Below, piece after piece: positions 25,839 to 35,365 of a stretch of DNA of 64,000 nucleotides. The notes under the pieces are model-generated. The model was not told the DNA's origin and searched no databases. It worked only from the letters and a program-made list of their open reading frames with translations. This stretch comes from Cardiobacteriaceae bacterium (lineage in GTDB: Bacteria; Pseudomonadota; Gammaproteobacteria; Cardiobacteriales; Cardiobacteriaceae). The translations under genes and the position numbers were made by a program. Every line of letters begins with the position of its first letter. The first letter of the stretch is position 1. The stretch covers positions 1 to 64,000 of the forward strand of contig JAUMXB010000013.1 of the NCBI GenBank assembly GCA_030529365.1. The letters run 5' to 3'.

Positions 25839-26144
25839 GATGTACTCCTTGAACGAGGTAATTTGGTTACATGAAAAGCGGCCATGGCCGACGCCATCCC
25901 GCGCGCCAACTCTAGCCAATTTTCTGGCAGATGACTCATGAAGGCTTGGTTACGTTTCTGTTGCATGACTCCATGGTCATCTCGCAACGAAGCAAAAAAG
26001 CACGGTTTTTTACCGTAAGGAAGCTTTTATCTAGATAAAAATCATTTGTTTTTATGGTCATAAACAACAAAACGGGCAAACAAAAAATAACCACATCCTG
26101 CGCCATGCGCGTACAATGTCAACGTTTTTTTGAAGGAGACCGTA
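25839..26144. other. intergenic region between PepSY and cpdB genes
   Basis: A 306-bp divergent spacer. It holds a decayed palindromic element at about 26005-26055 (ttttttaccgtaaggaagcttttatctagataaaaatc, core reduced to AAGCTT) and presumed promoters, including TACAAT at 26112. No gene is seen. Confidence 0.55.
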
Positions 26145-28112
26145 ATGGACAGAAGACGTTTCTTGCAACTCGGCGCCGGTGCCGTGCTCGTTCTTGCCAA
26201 CAGCCGCCATGCCTTTGCCGCCGCGTCTGACAAAGTGCAGCTGCGCATCGTCGGCACTACCGACGTCCACAGCTTCCTCACCGATTTCGACTATTACAAG
26301 GACGCGCCCACCGATGCCTTCGGCTTTGCGCGCACCGCCACGCTCATTGAACAGGCGCGCGCGGAAGTCGCGAACAGCGTGCTGGTCGATAACGGCGACC
26401 TCATCCAGGGCAACCCCATCGCCGACTACCAGGCCGCCGTCGGCCACAAGGAAGGCAAGCCGCATCCCGCCATTGAAGTGCTCAACCTCATGCACTACGA
26501 CGTCGGCACCCTCGGCAACCACGAATTCAACTACGGCCTGCCCTACCTCGACGAAGCGCTCAAACAGGCCACCTTCCCCATCATCAACGCCAACATCGTC
26601 AAACCCGGCACGGAAGAACCCGTCTATCAGCCCTATGTCATTCAGAAAAAAGAAGTGAAAGACGAACAGGGCAACACGCACACCCTCAACATCGGCTACA
26701 TCGGCTTCGTGCCGCCGCAAATCATGGTATGGGACAAGGCGCATCTCGACGGCAAGGTGGAAACGCGCGACATCGTCAAAACCGCGGAAAAATACGTGCC
26801 CATCATGCTTGAAGCGGGTGCGGACATCATCGTCGCCCTCGCCCACACCGGCCCTTCCGACGAGCCCTACCAGGAAGGCGCGGAGAACAGCGCGTTTTAT
26901 CTGGCGGGCGTCAAGGGCATCGATGCCGTCATCTTCGGCCATGCGCACCGCCGCTTCCCGCACAAGGAATTCGAGAAATCGCCCAACGTCAACCTGGAAA
27001 AAGGCACCGTGCACAACATGCTGCAAAGCATGGCAGGCTACTGGGGCAACCACATCAGCGTCATCGACCTCGAACTCGCGCGCACCAATGGCGTCTGGCA
27101 TGTGACTGACGGCAAGGCCGCGCTGCGCGGCATTTACGATGCCGACAACAAATCCGCCCTCGTGGCCAACCATCCCGAAATCGCCGCCTTCCTCACCCCC
27201 GTGCACGACGCCACGCGCGCCTTTGTCGCCCAGCCCATCGGCAAGGCCAGCGACAACATGTACAGCTATCTCGCCCTCGTGCAGGACGATCCCACCATCC
27301 AGATCGTCAACCAGGCGCAAAAAGCCTACGTGGAAAACGTCGTGCAAAGCCTTCCCGAACTCGCGGGCATCCCCATCCTGAGCGCCGGCGCGCCGTTCAA
27401 AGCGGGCGGCCGCAAAAACGACCCCAACGGCTACACCGAAGTCGATAAGGGCGAACTTACCTTCCGCAACGCCGCCGATCTCTATCTCTACCCCAATACC
27501 CTGGTCGTGGTGAAAGTAAGCGGCGCCGAGCTTCGCGAATGGCTGGAATGCAGCGCCGGCATGTTCCGCCAGATCGATCCGGCGAGCAGCGAACCGCAAG
27601 CGCTTCTCGACTGGGAAGGATTCCGCACCTACAACTTCGACGTCATCGACGGCGTCGAGTACCAGTACGACATCACCCAACCCGCGCGCTACGACGGCGA
27701 ATGCAAGCTGATAAATGCCGACGCGCGCCGCGTCGTGAGCCTCACCTTCAACGGCAAGCCCGTACAAGATGGCGATACCTTCCTCATCGCCACCAACAAC
27801 TACCGCGCCTATGGCAACAAATTCCCCGGCACCGGCGACAGCCACATCGTCTTCGCCGCCCCCGATGAAAACCGGCAAATCCTTGCCAACTACATCGGCG
27901 CGCAAAGCAAGGCGCATGGCGAAGTAAGCCCCAGTGCAGACAAAAACTGGCGCTTCGCCCCCATTGCCGGCGACAAGCTCGACATCCGCTTTGAAACCTC
28001 AGCATCCGACAAGGCCAAGGCCTTCATCGCGGAAAAAGCGCAATACCCGATGGAAGCCGTCGGCACCGACGACACCGGCTTTGCCATTTACCGCATCGAT
28101 TTGCGCCAGTAA
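26145..28112 (+). CDS. cpdB: 2',3'-cyclic-nucleotide 2'-phosphodiesterase / 3'-nucleotidase
   Basis: 655 residues. [15 protein letters not shown] is a twin-arginine signal, so the folded protein goes to the periplasm. The calcineurin-type metal sites are seen as [23 protein letters not shown] (about 123-130), ALAHTGPS and GHAHRRFP. The C-terminal 5'-nucleotidase domain contains [10 protein letters not shown] and the substrate-stacking segment TNNYRAYGN. CpdB releases nucleosides from 2',3'-cyclic nucleotides and 3'-nucleotides. A Tat rather than Sec signal is a point of difference from E. coli. AAGGAG lies 8 bp before the ATG. Confidence 0.9.
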   Translation: MDRRRFLQLGAGAVLVLANSRHAFAAASDKVQLRIVGTTDVHSFLTDFDYYKDAPTDAFGFARTATLIEQARAEVANSVLVDNGDLIQGNPIADYQAAVGHKEGKPHPAIEVLNLMHYDVGTLGNHEFNYGLPYLDEALKQATFPIINANIVKPGTEEPVYQPYVIQKKEVKDEQGNTHTLNIGYIGFVPPQIMVWDKAHLDGKVETRDIVKTAEKYVPIMLEAGADIIVALAHTGPSDEPYQEGAENSAFYLAGVKGIDAVIFGHAHRRFPHKEFEKSPNVNLEKGTVHNMLQSMAGYWGNHISVIDLELARTNGVWHVTDGKAALRGIYDADNKSALVANHPEIAAFLTPVHDATRAFVAQPIGKASDNMYSYLALVQDDPTIQIVNQAQKAYVENVVQSLPELAGIPILSAGAPFKAGGRKNDPNGYTEVDKGELTFRNAADLYLYPNTLVVVKVSGAELREWLECSAGMFRQIDPASSEPQALLDWEGFRTYNFDVIDGVEYQYDITQPARYDGECKLINADARRVVSLTFNGKPVQDGDTFLIATNNYRAYGNKFPGTGDSHIVFAAPDENRQILANYIGAQSKAHGEVSPSADKNWRFAPIAGDKLDIRFETSASDKAKAFIAEKAQYPMEAVGTDDTGFAIYRIDLRQ

Positions 28113-28127
28113 CACCGCAAAGTGATG

Positions 28128-28710
28128 GTAGGGTGGGTGTCAACCCACCATTTGCGGTTTAACGTCGGGCACAGAGTGCCCGACCTACAATCGCTTCGCG
28201 ACGGTGGGTTGAATGGCGGTTGTTGCCAGATGCGACGTAGGTACGGTTACGGCTTCGCCTAACCGTACCTACGTCGCACGTTCGTGGGTGCACGGCCATT
28301 GATGCCCGACATCAAACCACCGAACGCAGCCGTAGGGTATGCGGCGGCAACGCCGACACGCACGCGCAACCGAACACCGCAAACCACGTGCGTGCCGCTA
28401 AGCGGCACACACCCTACTCACACCAACAGCCCCCATAAGTTCGCAGGTTGGCCATTGATGGCCGACATCAAAAAACGTCAGGCACAGATTGCCCGACCTA
28501 CGGCGCAGCGATTCGTAGGGTGGGTGTCAACCCACCGTCGCGCAGCGATGGTAGGTACGGTTAGCCCGCAGGGCGTAACCGTACATGATGGTTTTTTCGT
28601 ACGGTTATGGATTCGCCTAACCGCACCTATGTCGCACGTTCGCAGGTTGGCCATTGATGGCCGACATCAAAAAACGTCAGGCACAGATTGCCCAACCTAC
28701 AGCCTGCTTT
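28128..28710. repeat. cluster of GTAG-headed REP-like palindromes
   Basis: Identical GTAGGGTGGGTGTCAACCCACC units lie at 28128-28149 and 28515-28536 (each GTAG plus a hairpin). An inverted unit lies at 28164-28188. A hairpin with 18-bp arms and a 10-nt loop lies at 28232-28277. A 63-bp direct repeat is present at 28439-28501 and 28638-28700. The GTAG head plus imperfect palindrome is the layout recognised by RAYT transposases. Confidence 0.75.
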
Positions 28711-28738
28711 CGCGAAACCGTGACCAGGAAGCGATAAT

Positions 28739-28832
28739 GTTTTTTCTCACTAATAAGCGCTTATCATGCAAAAATTTCTCACAATAAGCGCTTATTAATG
28801 AGAAAAAACGATAATTTTTGCAATATTTTTGT
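28739..28832. repeat. AAGCGCTT palindromic element, paired copy (L12)
   Basis: Cores at 28755-28762 and 28786-28793, 31 bp apart, with outer arms ttttttctcac / atgagaaaaaa. Right edge gataatttttgcaa. Confidence 0.9.
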
Positions 28833-29018
28833 AGCAGAATATTGGGTTGATGGCATCAGTGAATACCCGACATCGATGACGGGCATCAAACAGATGGCCG
28901 CCTCGCCAATGAGGGAGGTGCCCGCAGGGCAGACATGGCAGGAACGCTGCCGGCAACATCCTGCGCAAAGCCAAGTCGCGCTACAATACGCGCATTCCCA
29001 TCTTATGATTCCAAGGCA

Positions 29019-31970
29019 ATGTCATCCCGGATTTCTCCTCTTGTGCAACGCTTCCTCGAAGCGCTTGCCGCGCGCGGCTTTCGCGGCGATATCGGCGCCA
29101 GCGCCGCCGAGCGCGCGGTCTATGCCACCGACAATTCCATTTACTACCGCCTGCCGCAGGCGGCGCTTTTCCCGCGCGATCATGATGACGTGGTGCGCAT
29201 CATGGCCTTGCTCGGCGAAGACGCTTTTCGCGGCGTGCATATCGCCGCGCGCGGCGGCGGCACCGGCACCAACGGCCAGTCGCTCACCGACGGCATCATC
29301 GTCGATCTCTCGCGCCATATGCACCGCATCCTCGCGATCGACCCGGAAAAGCGCACGGCCACGGTGCAAGCCGGCGTCGTCAAAGACCAGCTGAACGCCG
29401 CGCTGAAGCCGCACGGGCTGTTTTTCGCGCCGGAACTTTCCACCTCCAACCGCGCCACCATCGGCGGCATGATCAATACCGACGCCAGCGGCCAGGGCAG
29501 CTGCACCTACGGCAAAACGCGCCATCATGTGCTCGCCTTGCAGACCGTGCTCGCCAGCGGGGAAACGCTCACGTCCGAAGCGCTGTCGCGTGCGGACTGG
29601 CAGGAAAACATTGCCGACAAACCGCCCGCGCAACAGGCGCTTTACCGCGCGCTTTATCAACTCGCCGATGACAACCGCGACGTGATCGCGAGCGCCTTCC
29701 CCGCACTCAACCGCTCGCTGACCGGCTATGACCTGCCCAATCTCCTCGATGCGGAACAATTCAATATCAACAGCGTGCTGTGCGGCGCGGAAGGATCGCT
29801 CGGCATCGTCACGCAGGCGACGCTCAATCTTCTGCCTATTCCTAGGCATCGCGTGCTCGTCAACATCGGCTATGCCGATTTCATGGCGGCGCTGTCGGAT
29901 GCGCGCACCCTGATGGCGCTCAGTCCCCTTTCCATTGAGACCGTGGATTCCACCGTGCTCGCGCTCGCGCAGAACGACATCGTCTGGCAAAGCGTCGCCG
30001 AATATTTCCCGGTGCCGGTCGCGGGCATCAATCTCGTCGAATTCAATGCCGACAGCGCCGAAGCGCTTGGCGAAACGCTCGCCGCCTTTCTCAAGCATCT
30101 GGAAAACGATCACAGCGTCACTCGCCTTTCTATCACCCAGGCGCACGGCGCGAATGCGATTGGCGCCGTTTACAACATGCGCAAGCGCGCTGTCGGCCTG
30201 CTCGGCAATGTGCAGGGCGAAGCGCGGCCGCAGCCGTTCGTGGAAGATACCGCCGTGCCGCCCGAGCATTTGCCGGAATTCATTGCCGAATTCCGCGCCA
30301 TTCTCGACCGCATGGGGCTTTCTTACGGCATGTTCGGCCATGTGGACGCCGGCGTCCTCCATGTGCGCCCCACACTCGACATGAAAGACCCGCAAAGCGC
30401 AGACAGCATCCGCACGATCAGCGACGAAGTGGCTGCGCTCACGCGGCGCTACGGCGGCGTGCTCTGGGGCGAACACGGCAAGGGGCTGCGCTCCGCCTAC
30501 GCGCCCGATTTCTTTGGCGCGGCCTATCCGCTCGCGCAGGCAGTGAAAGCGCTGTTCGACCCGCACAACCAATTGAATCCCGGCAAAATCGCCACGCCGG
30601 ATGCCAGCGCGCTGACAGGACTCACCGACATCACCCTGCGCGGCAGCCGCGACCGCGCCATTGCCGCGCCGGACTGGCAAGCCTTCGGCGCCACCATGCA
30701 CTGCAATGGCAACGGCGCCTGTTTCAACTACGACCTCGCCGATCCCATGTGCCCGTCGTGGAAAGCCACGCGCGACCGTCGCCATTCACCCAAAGGCCGC
30801 GCCACCCTGATCAAGGAATGGCTGCTGCAAGAGGCGCCCGCGCCGCGTGCCTTTGCCGGATTATGGAAAACGCGCGCGCAAGGCTTCGAGCGCGAAGTCT
30901 ATGACGCGCTGCACGGCTGCCTTTCCTGCAAATCGTGCAGCGGGCAATGCCCGGTGAAAGTCGATATTCCCGACAGCAAGGCGCGCTTTCTCGAGCGCCA
31001 TCACCGCCGCTACCGCCGCCCCCTGCGCGACCATGTGATTGCCAACCTCGAACACCTGCTGCCGCGCTTCGCCTTTGCCGCGCCGCTTTACAACGCCGTG
31101 CAAGGCAGCCGCCTCATGCGCGCCCTGCACCGCCGTTTTCTCGGGCTGGTGGACGCACCGCTCTTTGCCACCCACGTAGCCCTGCCCGCCACTATCCTCC
31201 TGAAAGACCCGGCGCAACTCGATGCTGCCGACAAAGCCAACAGCGTGATTCTCGTGCAGGACGCCTTCACCCGCCATTTCGATACCGCCGTGTGGCGCGA
31301 CTGGCTCATGCTGTTGCAAACCCTGGGACTGACGGTATATGTGCTCCCCTATGCGCCGGGCGGCAAACCCCTGCATGTGCACGGTTTTCTGAAGCGCTTT
31401 GCCAAAGTCGCGGCGAAAAACCACGCGCGCTTTGCGCAATACGCGACAAGCGGCATCGCCATGATCGGCCTCGATCCGGCCATGACCCTGATTTACCGCG
31501 ACGAATACCGCAAGGACTACGGCCATCCGCGCCCGGCAAGCGCCGACTGGCACATTCTCCTGCCGCAGGAGTTTCTAAGCCATTGGCTGCAAGGCAAACC
31601 CCCGCACGCCGCGCGCGACGCCGCGCCGTATTACCTTGCCGCGCACTGCATGGAAAAAACGCAAATGGCGGGCAGCGGCAAAGCCTGGCAGCGCATCTTC
31701 GCCCACTTCGGGCTGGAACTGCGCGAAATTGCCACCGGCTGCTGCGGCATGTCCGGCACCTACGGCCACGAAGCCGAGCATCTCGAGCTCTCGAAAACCC
31801 TCTACGCGCAATCGTGGCAGGACAACGTGGCAAAGCACGGCGAACGCCTGCTCGCCACCGGCTACTCCTGCCGCAGCCAGGCCAAGCGCGTGGACGGACA
31901 AACCCTGCCGCACCCCTTGCAAGTGATTTTGCAAGAAATCAGAAAAAATGGTGATTTTTTACCATCATGA
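29019..31970 (+). CDS. ydiJ: FAD/FeS D-2-hydroxyacid dehydrogenase, YdiJ type
   Basis: 983 residues. The N-terminal VAO-type FAD domain reads ARGGGTGTNGQSLTDGIIVDLSRHMHRIL and FFAPELSTSNRATIGGMINTDASGQGS. The FAD-oxidase C domain ends ALFDPHNQLNPGKI. A 4Fe-4S ferredoxin motif follows (CLSCKSCSGQCPVKVDIP, near residue 632) and then a CCG domain (GCCGMSGTYG, near 907). This is the full YdiJ layout; the E. coli protein oxidises D-2-hydroxyglutarate. The final residues (RKNGDFLPS) are encoded by the left edge of a palindromic element, so the tail is probably acquired. An AAGG lies just before the ATG. Confidence 0.9.
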   Translation: MSSRISPLVQRFLEALAARGFRGDIGASAAERAVYATDNSIYYRLPQAALFPRDHDDVVRIMALLGEDAFRGVHIAARGGGTGTNGQSLTDGIIVDLSRHMHRILAIDPEKRTATVQAGVVKDQLNAALKPHGLFFAPELSTSNRATIGGMINTDASGQGSCTYGKTRHHVLALQTVLASGETLTSEALSRADWQENIADKPPAQQALYRALYQLADDNRDVIASAFPALNRSLTGYDLPNLLDAEQFNINSVLCGAEGSLGIVTQATLNLLPIPRHRVLVNIGYADFMAALSDARTLMALSPLSIETVDSTVLALAQNDIVWQSVAEYFPVPVAGINLVEFNADSAEALGETLAAFLKHLENDHSVTRLSITQAHGANAIGAVYNMRKRAVGLLGNVQGEARPQPFVEDTAVPPEHLPEFIAEFRAILDRMGLSYGMFGHVDAGVLHVRPTLDMKDPQSADSIRTISDEVAALTRRYGGVLWGEHGKGLRSAYAPDFFGAAYPLAQAVKALFDPHNQLNPGKIATPDASALTGLTDITLRGSRDRAIAAPDWQAFGATMHCNGNGACFNYDLADPMCPSWKATRDRRHSPKGRATLIKEWLLQEAPAPRAFAGLWKTRAQGFEREVYDALHGCLSCKSCSGQCPVKVDIPDSKARFLERHHRRYRRPLRDHVIANLEHLLPRFAFAAPLYNAVQGSRLMRALHRRFLGLVDAPLFATHVALPATILLKDPAQLDAADKANSVILVQDAFTRHFDTAVWRDWLMLLQTLGLTVYVLPYAPGGKPLHVHGFLKRFAKVAAKNHARFAQYATSGIAMIGLDPAMTLIYRDEYRKDYGHPRPASADWHILLPQEFLSHWLQGKPPHAARDAAPYYLAAHCMEKTQMAGSGKAWQRIFAHFGLELREIATGCCGMSGTYGHEAEHLELSKTLYAQSWQDNVAKHGERLLATGYSCRSQAKRVDGQTLPHPLQVILQEIRKNGDFLPS

Positions 31971-32032
31971 AGCGCTTATCATGATAAATATTATCGTAAA
32001 AAGCGCTTATTGATGAGAAAATTTCTCACCGT
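31943..32032. repeat. AAGCGCTT palindromic element, paired copy (L13), overlapping ydiJ 3' end
   Basis: Cores at 31970-31977 and 32001-32008, 31 bp apart. The left arm (ggtgattttttaccatca) encodes the last residues and stop of ydiJ. Confidence 0.88.
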
Positions 32033-32056
32033 CGCTACTGATGCAAATATGACTGT

Positions 32057-32262
32057 TCAACCTGAAAAGGCTCACATAACTCTCCAGCCACAGACGGCGC
32101 AGGTGTAGGGACGTAGCCTGCTACGTCCCAAATATTGTCGATCTCGTCTATCGGACGTTGCAGGCAACGTTCCTGCACAATCATTCCGCCGTTACGCAGC
32201 GAGAGGGGCGTGGCTGGGATGCATTTTGACTGGCTCAATAACCGGCGTAGCCGAACCCCAAC
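32057..32262. repeat. 206-bp direct repeat, copy 1
   Basis: It is essentially identical to 32352-32557, offset by 295 bp. It includes a GTAG-headed palindrome (gggacgtagcctgctacgtccc) and cgttgcaggcaacg, and ends in a ccgaaccccaaca tail also found near 55251. Confidence 0.85.
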
Positions 32263-32351
32263 ATTTTGGTCATCTGTGCTGTAATTCGCTTATCGAGAAC
32301 CATCAGGCAGCTGTGAAAATGCGGCTGTTGTTCAAATGCACATATGGCTGC

Positions 32352-32557
32352 TCAACCTGAAAAGGCTCACATAACTCTCCAGCCACAGACGGCGCAGGTG
32401 TAGGGACGTAGCCTGCTACGTCCCAAATATTGTCGATCTCGTCTATCGGACGTTGCAGGCAACGTTCCTGCACAATCATTCCGCCGTTACGCAGCGAGAG
32501 GGGCGTGGCTGGGATGCATTTTGACTGGCTCAATAACCGGCGTAGCCGAACCCCGAC
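32352..32557. repeat. 206-bp direct repeat, copy 2
   Basis: Second copy of the unit at 32057-32262. The only mismatch I see is near the 3' end (ccccgaca against ccccaaca), so the duplication is recent or kept homogeneous. Confidence 0.85.
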
Positions 32558-32573
32558 ACTAATGCAGCTGTTG

Positions 32574-32655
32574 TTCATCGGTATCCGCCAGCCAGCTTTC
32601 GTTCCGCCTGTTTTTTGGAGAGCGGTTGCAGATTTTTTGAATTGAATGGCTATAC
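32574..32655 (+). repeat. dispersed segment, copy A
   Basis: About 80 bp (catcggtatccgcc ... ttgcagattttttg ... tggctata) similar to the reverse complement of 54880-54960. No coding role is apparent. Confidence 0.6.
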
Positions 32656-32667
32656 ATCCGCTGGCAC

Positions 32668-32699
32668 AAAAAAACGGCAGGATTTCCTGCCGTTTTTTT
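32668..32699. terminator. intrinsic terminator of the dehydrogenase gene
   Basis: A7 - cggcagg - attt - cctgccg - T7, symmetric and 22 bp beyond the stop codon of the minus-strand dehydrogenase. Confidence 0.9.
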
Positions 32700-32720
32700 G
32701 TAGGGCAACCTGCCGCTGCG

Positions 32721-33764
32721 TCATTTCGGCGACACGAGGATTTTCACCTGGCTTTTTTCTTTCACCAGCGCCTCGAAACCTTCGGCGACGATGTCCGCCA
32801 CCTTGATGCGCTTGGTGACCAGTTTGTCCCTGGCGAAATAGCCTTGCTCCATCAGCTTGAGCACGGCCGGGAAGCAGTCGCGATAGGCGATGATGCCTTT
32901 CACGGTTTTTTCCTTGATGACGATTTCATTGGGATGAATCGAGGCTTCGTTCTCCCAGATGCTGACGATCACGCATTCGCCGTCGTTGTGCACGGCTTCG
33001 ATGGCCTGCTTGAGCACGGGCGCGACGCCAGTCACTTCAAACGACACATCCGCGCCGCCATCGGTGGCTTTCCTGATGGCTTCCACCGGATTGTCCGCCT
33101 TGGGATCGATGACGATGGCGCCGAGTTCGCGCGCCTTTGCCTGGCGTTCCGGCGAGAGTTCCACGGCATAGATATCGGTCGCGCCAGCAGCGCGCAGCGC
33201 TTCAATAATCAGCAAGCCAATCGGGCCGCAGCCGAAAACGGCGGCATTGTCACCCGCTTTCAGCTTGCTCTGACGCACGGCATAGAGGGCAACCGCTGCC
33301 GGCTCGGCCAGCGCGCCCTGTTCGTAATCCACGCCATCCGGCAGCTTGTGGCAGAGCTCGCCGTCCACCACACAAAATTCGGCAAAGCCGCCGTCCGCCG
33401 CGAGGCCGACAAAGCCGAGATTGGGATCGAGATTGTATTTGCCGGTGAGGCCGTTTTTGGCGAGTATCGGCTCGACGCAGACGCGATCGCCCACTTTCAA
33501 ATGCTTGACTTCACTGCCGACTTCAACGATTTCACCGGCAAATTCATGCCCCATGGTCAGCGGCGCTTTCTGTTTGGAATAGGGATGCTCGCTTGTCACC
33601 GGAATGAAGATGGGGCCGCCCAGGTATTCGTGCAGATCGCTGCCGCAGATGCCGGTGTATTTCACCGCGATTTTCACCTGTTTGGGGTACTGGATGGACG
33701 GGACGGGGATGTCTTCGACGCGGATGTCGCGCTGGCCGTACCAGCGGGCTGCTTTCATGGTCAT
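32721..33764 (-). CDS. 2,3-butanediol dehydrogenase-type zinc alcohol dehydrogenase
   Basis: 347 residues of the medium-chain dehydrogenase superfamily. It has GICGSDLHEYLGGPIFIP with the catalytic Zn Cys, GHEFAGEIVEVGSEV with the second ligand, and an NAD-binding GCGPIGLL followed by AVELSPERQAKARELGA. The opening MKAARWYGQRDIRVEDIP and the GGPIFIP insertion are typical of (R,R)-butanediol dehydrogenases. The four structural-zinc Cys are not evident, as in that subgroup. It probably interconverts acetoin and butanediol with NAD. AAGGAG lies 7 bp before the ATG. Confidence 0.85.
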   Translation of the reverse strand: MTMKAARWYGQRDIRVEDIPVPSIQYPKQVKIAVKYTGICGSDLHEYLGGPIFIPVTSEHPYSKQKAPLTMGHEFAGEIVEVGSEVKHLKVGDRVCVEPILAKNGLTGKYNLDPNLGFVGLAADGGFAEFCVVDGELCHKLPDGVDYEQGALAEPAAVALYAVRQSKLKAGDNAAVFGCGPIGLLIIEALRAAGATDIYAVELSPERQAKARELGAIVIDPKADNPVEAIRKATDGGADVSFEVTGVAPVLKQAIEAVHNDGECVIVSIWENEASIHPNEIVIKEKTVKGIIAYRDCFPAVLKLMEQGYFARDKLVTKRIKVADIVAEGFEALVKEKSQVKILVSPK

Positions 33765-33835
33765 GATGTACTCCTTTGCGAGGGGGAAAGCGTTACGAGC
33801 AGATTGTAGGAAGTTATGACGTTGAAATCAAATGG

Positions 33836-33935
33836 TCATGATAAATATTATCGATTTTTACGCCAGTGATATATGTTTTTTACCACAATAAGCGCTTCAT
33901 GATGATAAAAAACAACTATCTTGCAGGAAGATTTA
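33836..33935. repeat. AAGCGCTT palindromic element (L14)
   Basis: One intact core at 33890-33897 with arms gttttttaccacaat / catgatgataaaaaacaac. A T-rich arm lies further left without an intact second core. Confidence 0.8.
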
Positions 33936-34004
33936 ATTTATTATTTGCACATATCAGCTTTATTGCAGAATAATGAATTTCCGATAAATCGGCATGCACT
34001 CCTG

Positions 34005-35243
34005 CTATTTTCCGCCCATCCGCGCCTGTACGGCTTCCAGCAGCACCTGCGCCCCTTGCAGCAGGTGCGCATCATCGGTGTACTCACGCGGGTTATGGCT
34101 GATGCCGTCGCGGCTGGGCACAAAAATCATCGCTGCCGGGGCGATGCGCGCGATCATTTGCGCGTCATGACCAGCGCCGGAGGTCATGCGCTTGTAGGGA
34201 TAACCCAGGGTTTGCACGGCCTGCTCGATCGCGTCAGCCAGCGCGGCATCGAACTGCACCGGCTGGAAGCGCGCCAGACTCTCGCGCTCGACGCGCACGC
34301 CTTCACGCGCGGCAATCTCGTCGGCAAAGCGGGCAATCATCGCTTCCGCCTGCTGCAACAGCGCTTCGTCCGCGCAGCGCAAGTCGATGGTGAACACCGC
34401 TTCGCCGGGAATGACGTTGATGGCATCGGGCAGCAAACGCAGGCTGCCAACCGTGGCGCGCATGATGGCAGGCGCGAGTGCCACGACCTGTTCGCGCAGG
34501 AAGGTGACAAAAGCAGCGGCGGCATAACCGGCATCGTGGCGCAAATGCACCGGCGTGGTGCCGGCATGGTTGGCGGTGCCGCGAATGGTCACGCGTTGCC
34601 AGGAGATGCCTTGCAGGCTGTCCACCACGCCGATGGCAAGATGTTCCGCTTCCAGCACCGGCCCCTGCTCGATATGCAGCTCGAGGTATTCGCGCGGGCG
34701 AATGCTGCCTGCGGGCATGTTGCCCGCGTAGCCGATGCGCGCGAGTTCGTCGCCGAGACGCTTGCCGTCATCATCACGCGCGTCGAGCACGTCGGCGACG
34801 CTGATGCCACCGGCGTGCGCCAGCGAACCCATCATGTCGGGATGAAAACGCACGCCTTCCTCGTTGGTAAAGGCAGCGACAACAACGGGGCGCGGCGGCA
34901 CGATGCCTGCCGCACGCAAGGCACGCACCACGGCCAGCCCGGCAAGCACGCCGTAGCAGCCGTCGAACATTCCTGCCTGACGCACGGTATCGATGTGCGA
35001 ACCGATCATCAGCGCGTCTTCATGGCCGCCCTGCGCGGGATAAACGCCGAAGATATTGCCGATTTCATCGACGTGCACTGCCATGTCCAGCTCGCGCATC
35101 CAGTCGCACAACTGGTCGCGCGCCGCCTTGTCTTCATCGCTGGCCGCGAGGCGGGTGCGTCCGCGCCCTTCTTCCGCGCCAATGTTGCCGAGAATGTGCA
35201 GTTGCGCGAGCAGGGTTGCGCCGTCGATGGATGCGAGGTTCAT
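34005..35243 (-). CDS. M20-family amidohydrolase (N-carbamoyl-amino acid hydrolase / allantoate amidohydrolase type)
   Basis: 412 residues. Metal-binding motifs of the hydantoinase/carbamoylase group are visible: GSHIDTV, then AFTNEEGVRFHPDMMGS with the catalytic and bridging Glu, LELHIEQGP, and SGAGHDAQMIARIAPAAMIFVPSRDGISHNPREYT at the C-terminus. The dimerisation insert contains GTANHAGTTPVHLRHDAG. The enzyme hydrolyses N-carbamoyl amino acids or a ureide such as allantoate; sequence alone does not decide. The ATG was chosen because the longer frame needs TTG. Confidence 0.85.
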   Translation of the reverse strand: MNLASIDGATLLAQLHILGNIGAEEGRGRTRLAASDEDKAARDQLCDWMRELDMAVHVDEIGNIFGVYPAQGGHEDALMIGSHIDTVRQAGMFDGCYGVLAGLAVVRALRAAGIVPPRPVVVAAFTNEEGVRFHPDMMGSLAHAGGISVADVLDARDDDGKRLGDELARIGYAGNMPAGSIRPREYLELHIEQGPVLEAEHLAIGVVDSLQGISWQRVTIRGTANHAGTTPVHLRHDAGYAAAAFVTFLREQVVALAPAIMRATVGSLRLLPDAINVIPGEAVFTIDLRCADEALLQQAEAMIARFADEIAAREGVRVERESLARFQPVQFDAALADAIEQAVQTLGYPYKRMTSGAGHDAQMIARIAPAAMIFVPSRDGISHNPREYTDDAHLLQGAQVLLEAVQARMGGK

Positions 35244-35267
35244 GTTGGTGTTTTCCGGTTGAGTCAA

Positions 35268-35365
35268 TGGGATTTTTTCTCACCAACAAGCGCTTCTTGC
35301 GAGAAATTTTCTCACCATAAGCGCTTATGTTTGGTAAAAATACGATATTTTATCAAGATTATTGC
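35268..35365. repeat. AAGCGCTT palindromic element, paired copy (L15)
   Basis: Cores at 35288-35295 and 35319-35326, 31 bp apart. The inner arms (cttgcgagaaattttctcacc) form their own dyad; right edge tttggtaaaaatacgat. It reaches the end of the FAD oxidoreductase gene. Confidence 0.87.

Larger units (their letters stand above)
28113..29018. other. repeat-filled intergenic region before ydiJ
   Basis: About 900 bp with no credible gene. It is a cluster of REP-like palindromes (28128-28710) followed by an AAGCGCTT element. The open frames across it are low-complexity translations of repeats. Confidence 0.7.
31971..32720. other. intergenic region with duplicated repeat
   Basis: About 750 bp containing the rest of element L13, a 206-bp direct duplication, a dispersed segment shared with 54880-54960, and a terminator. 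No convincing gene; the two similar short frames on the minus strand are translations of the duplicated repeat. Confidence 0.65.

Noticed and set aside
28284-28787. Open frame across the REP cluster before ydiJ
   Set aside because: It is a translation of repeated palindromes with internal repeats (KKRQAQIARPT) and no protein-like features.
32035-32578. Two similar small frames (SQSKCIPATPLSLRNGG...) on the minus strand
   Set aside because: They come from the 206-bp direct repeat, their similarity reflects the DNA duplication, and no ribosome sites precede them.
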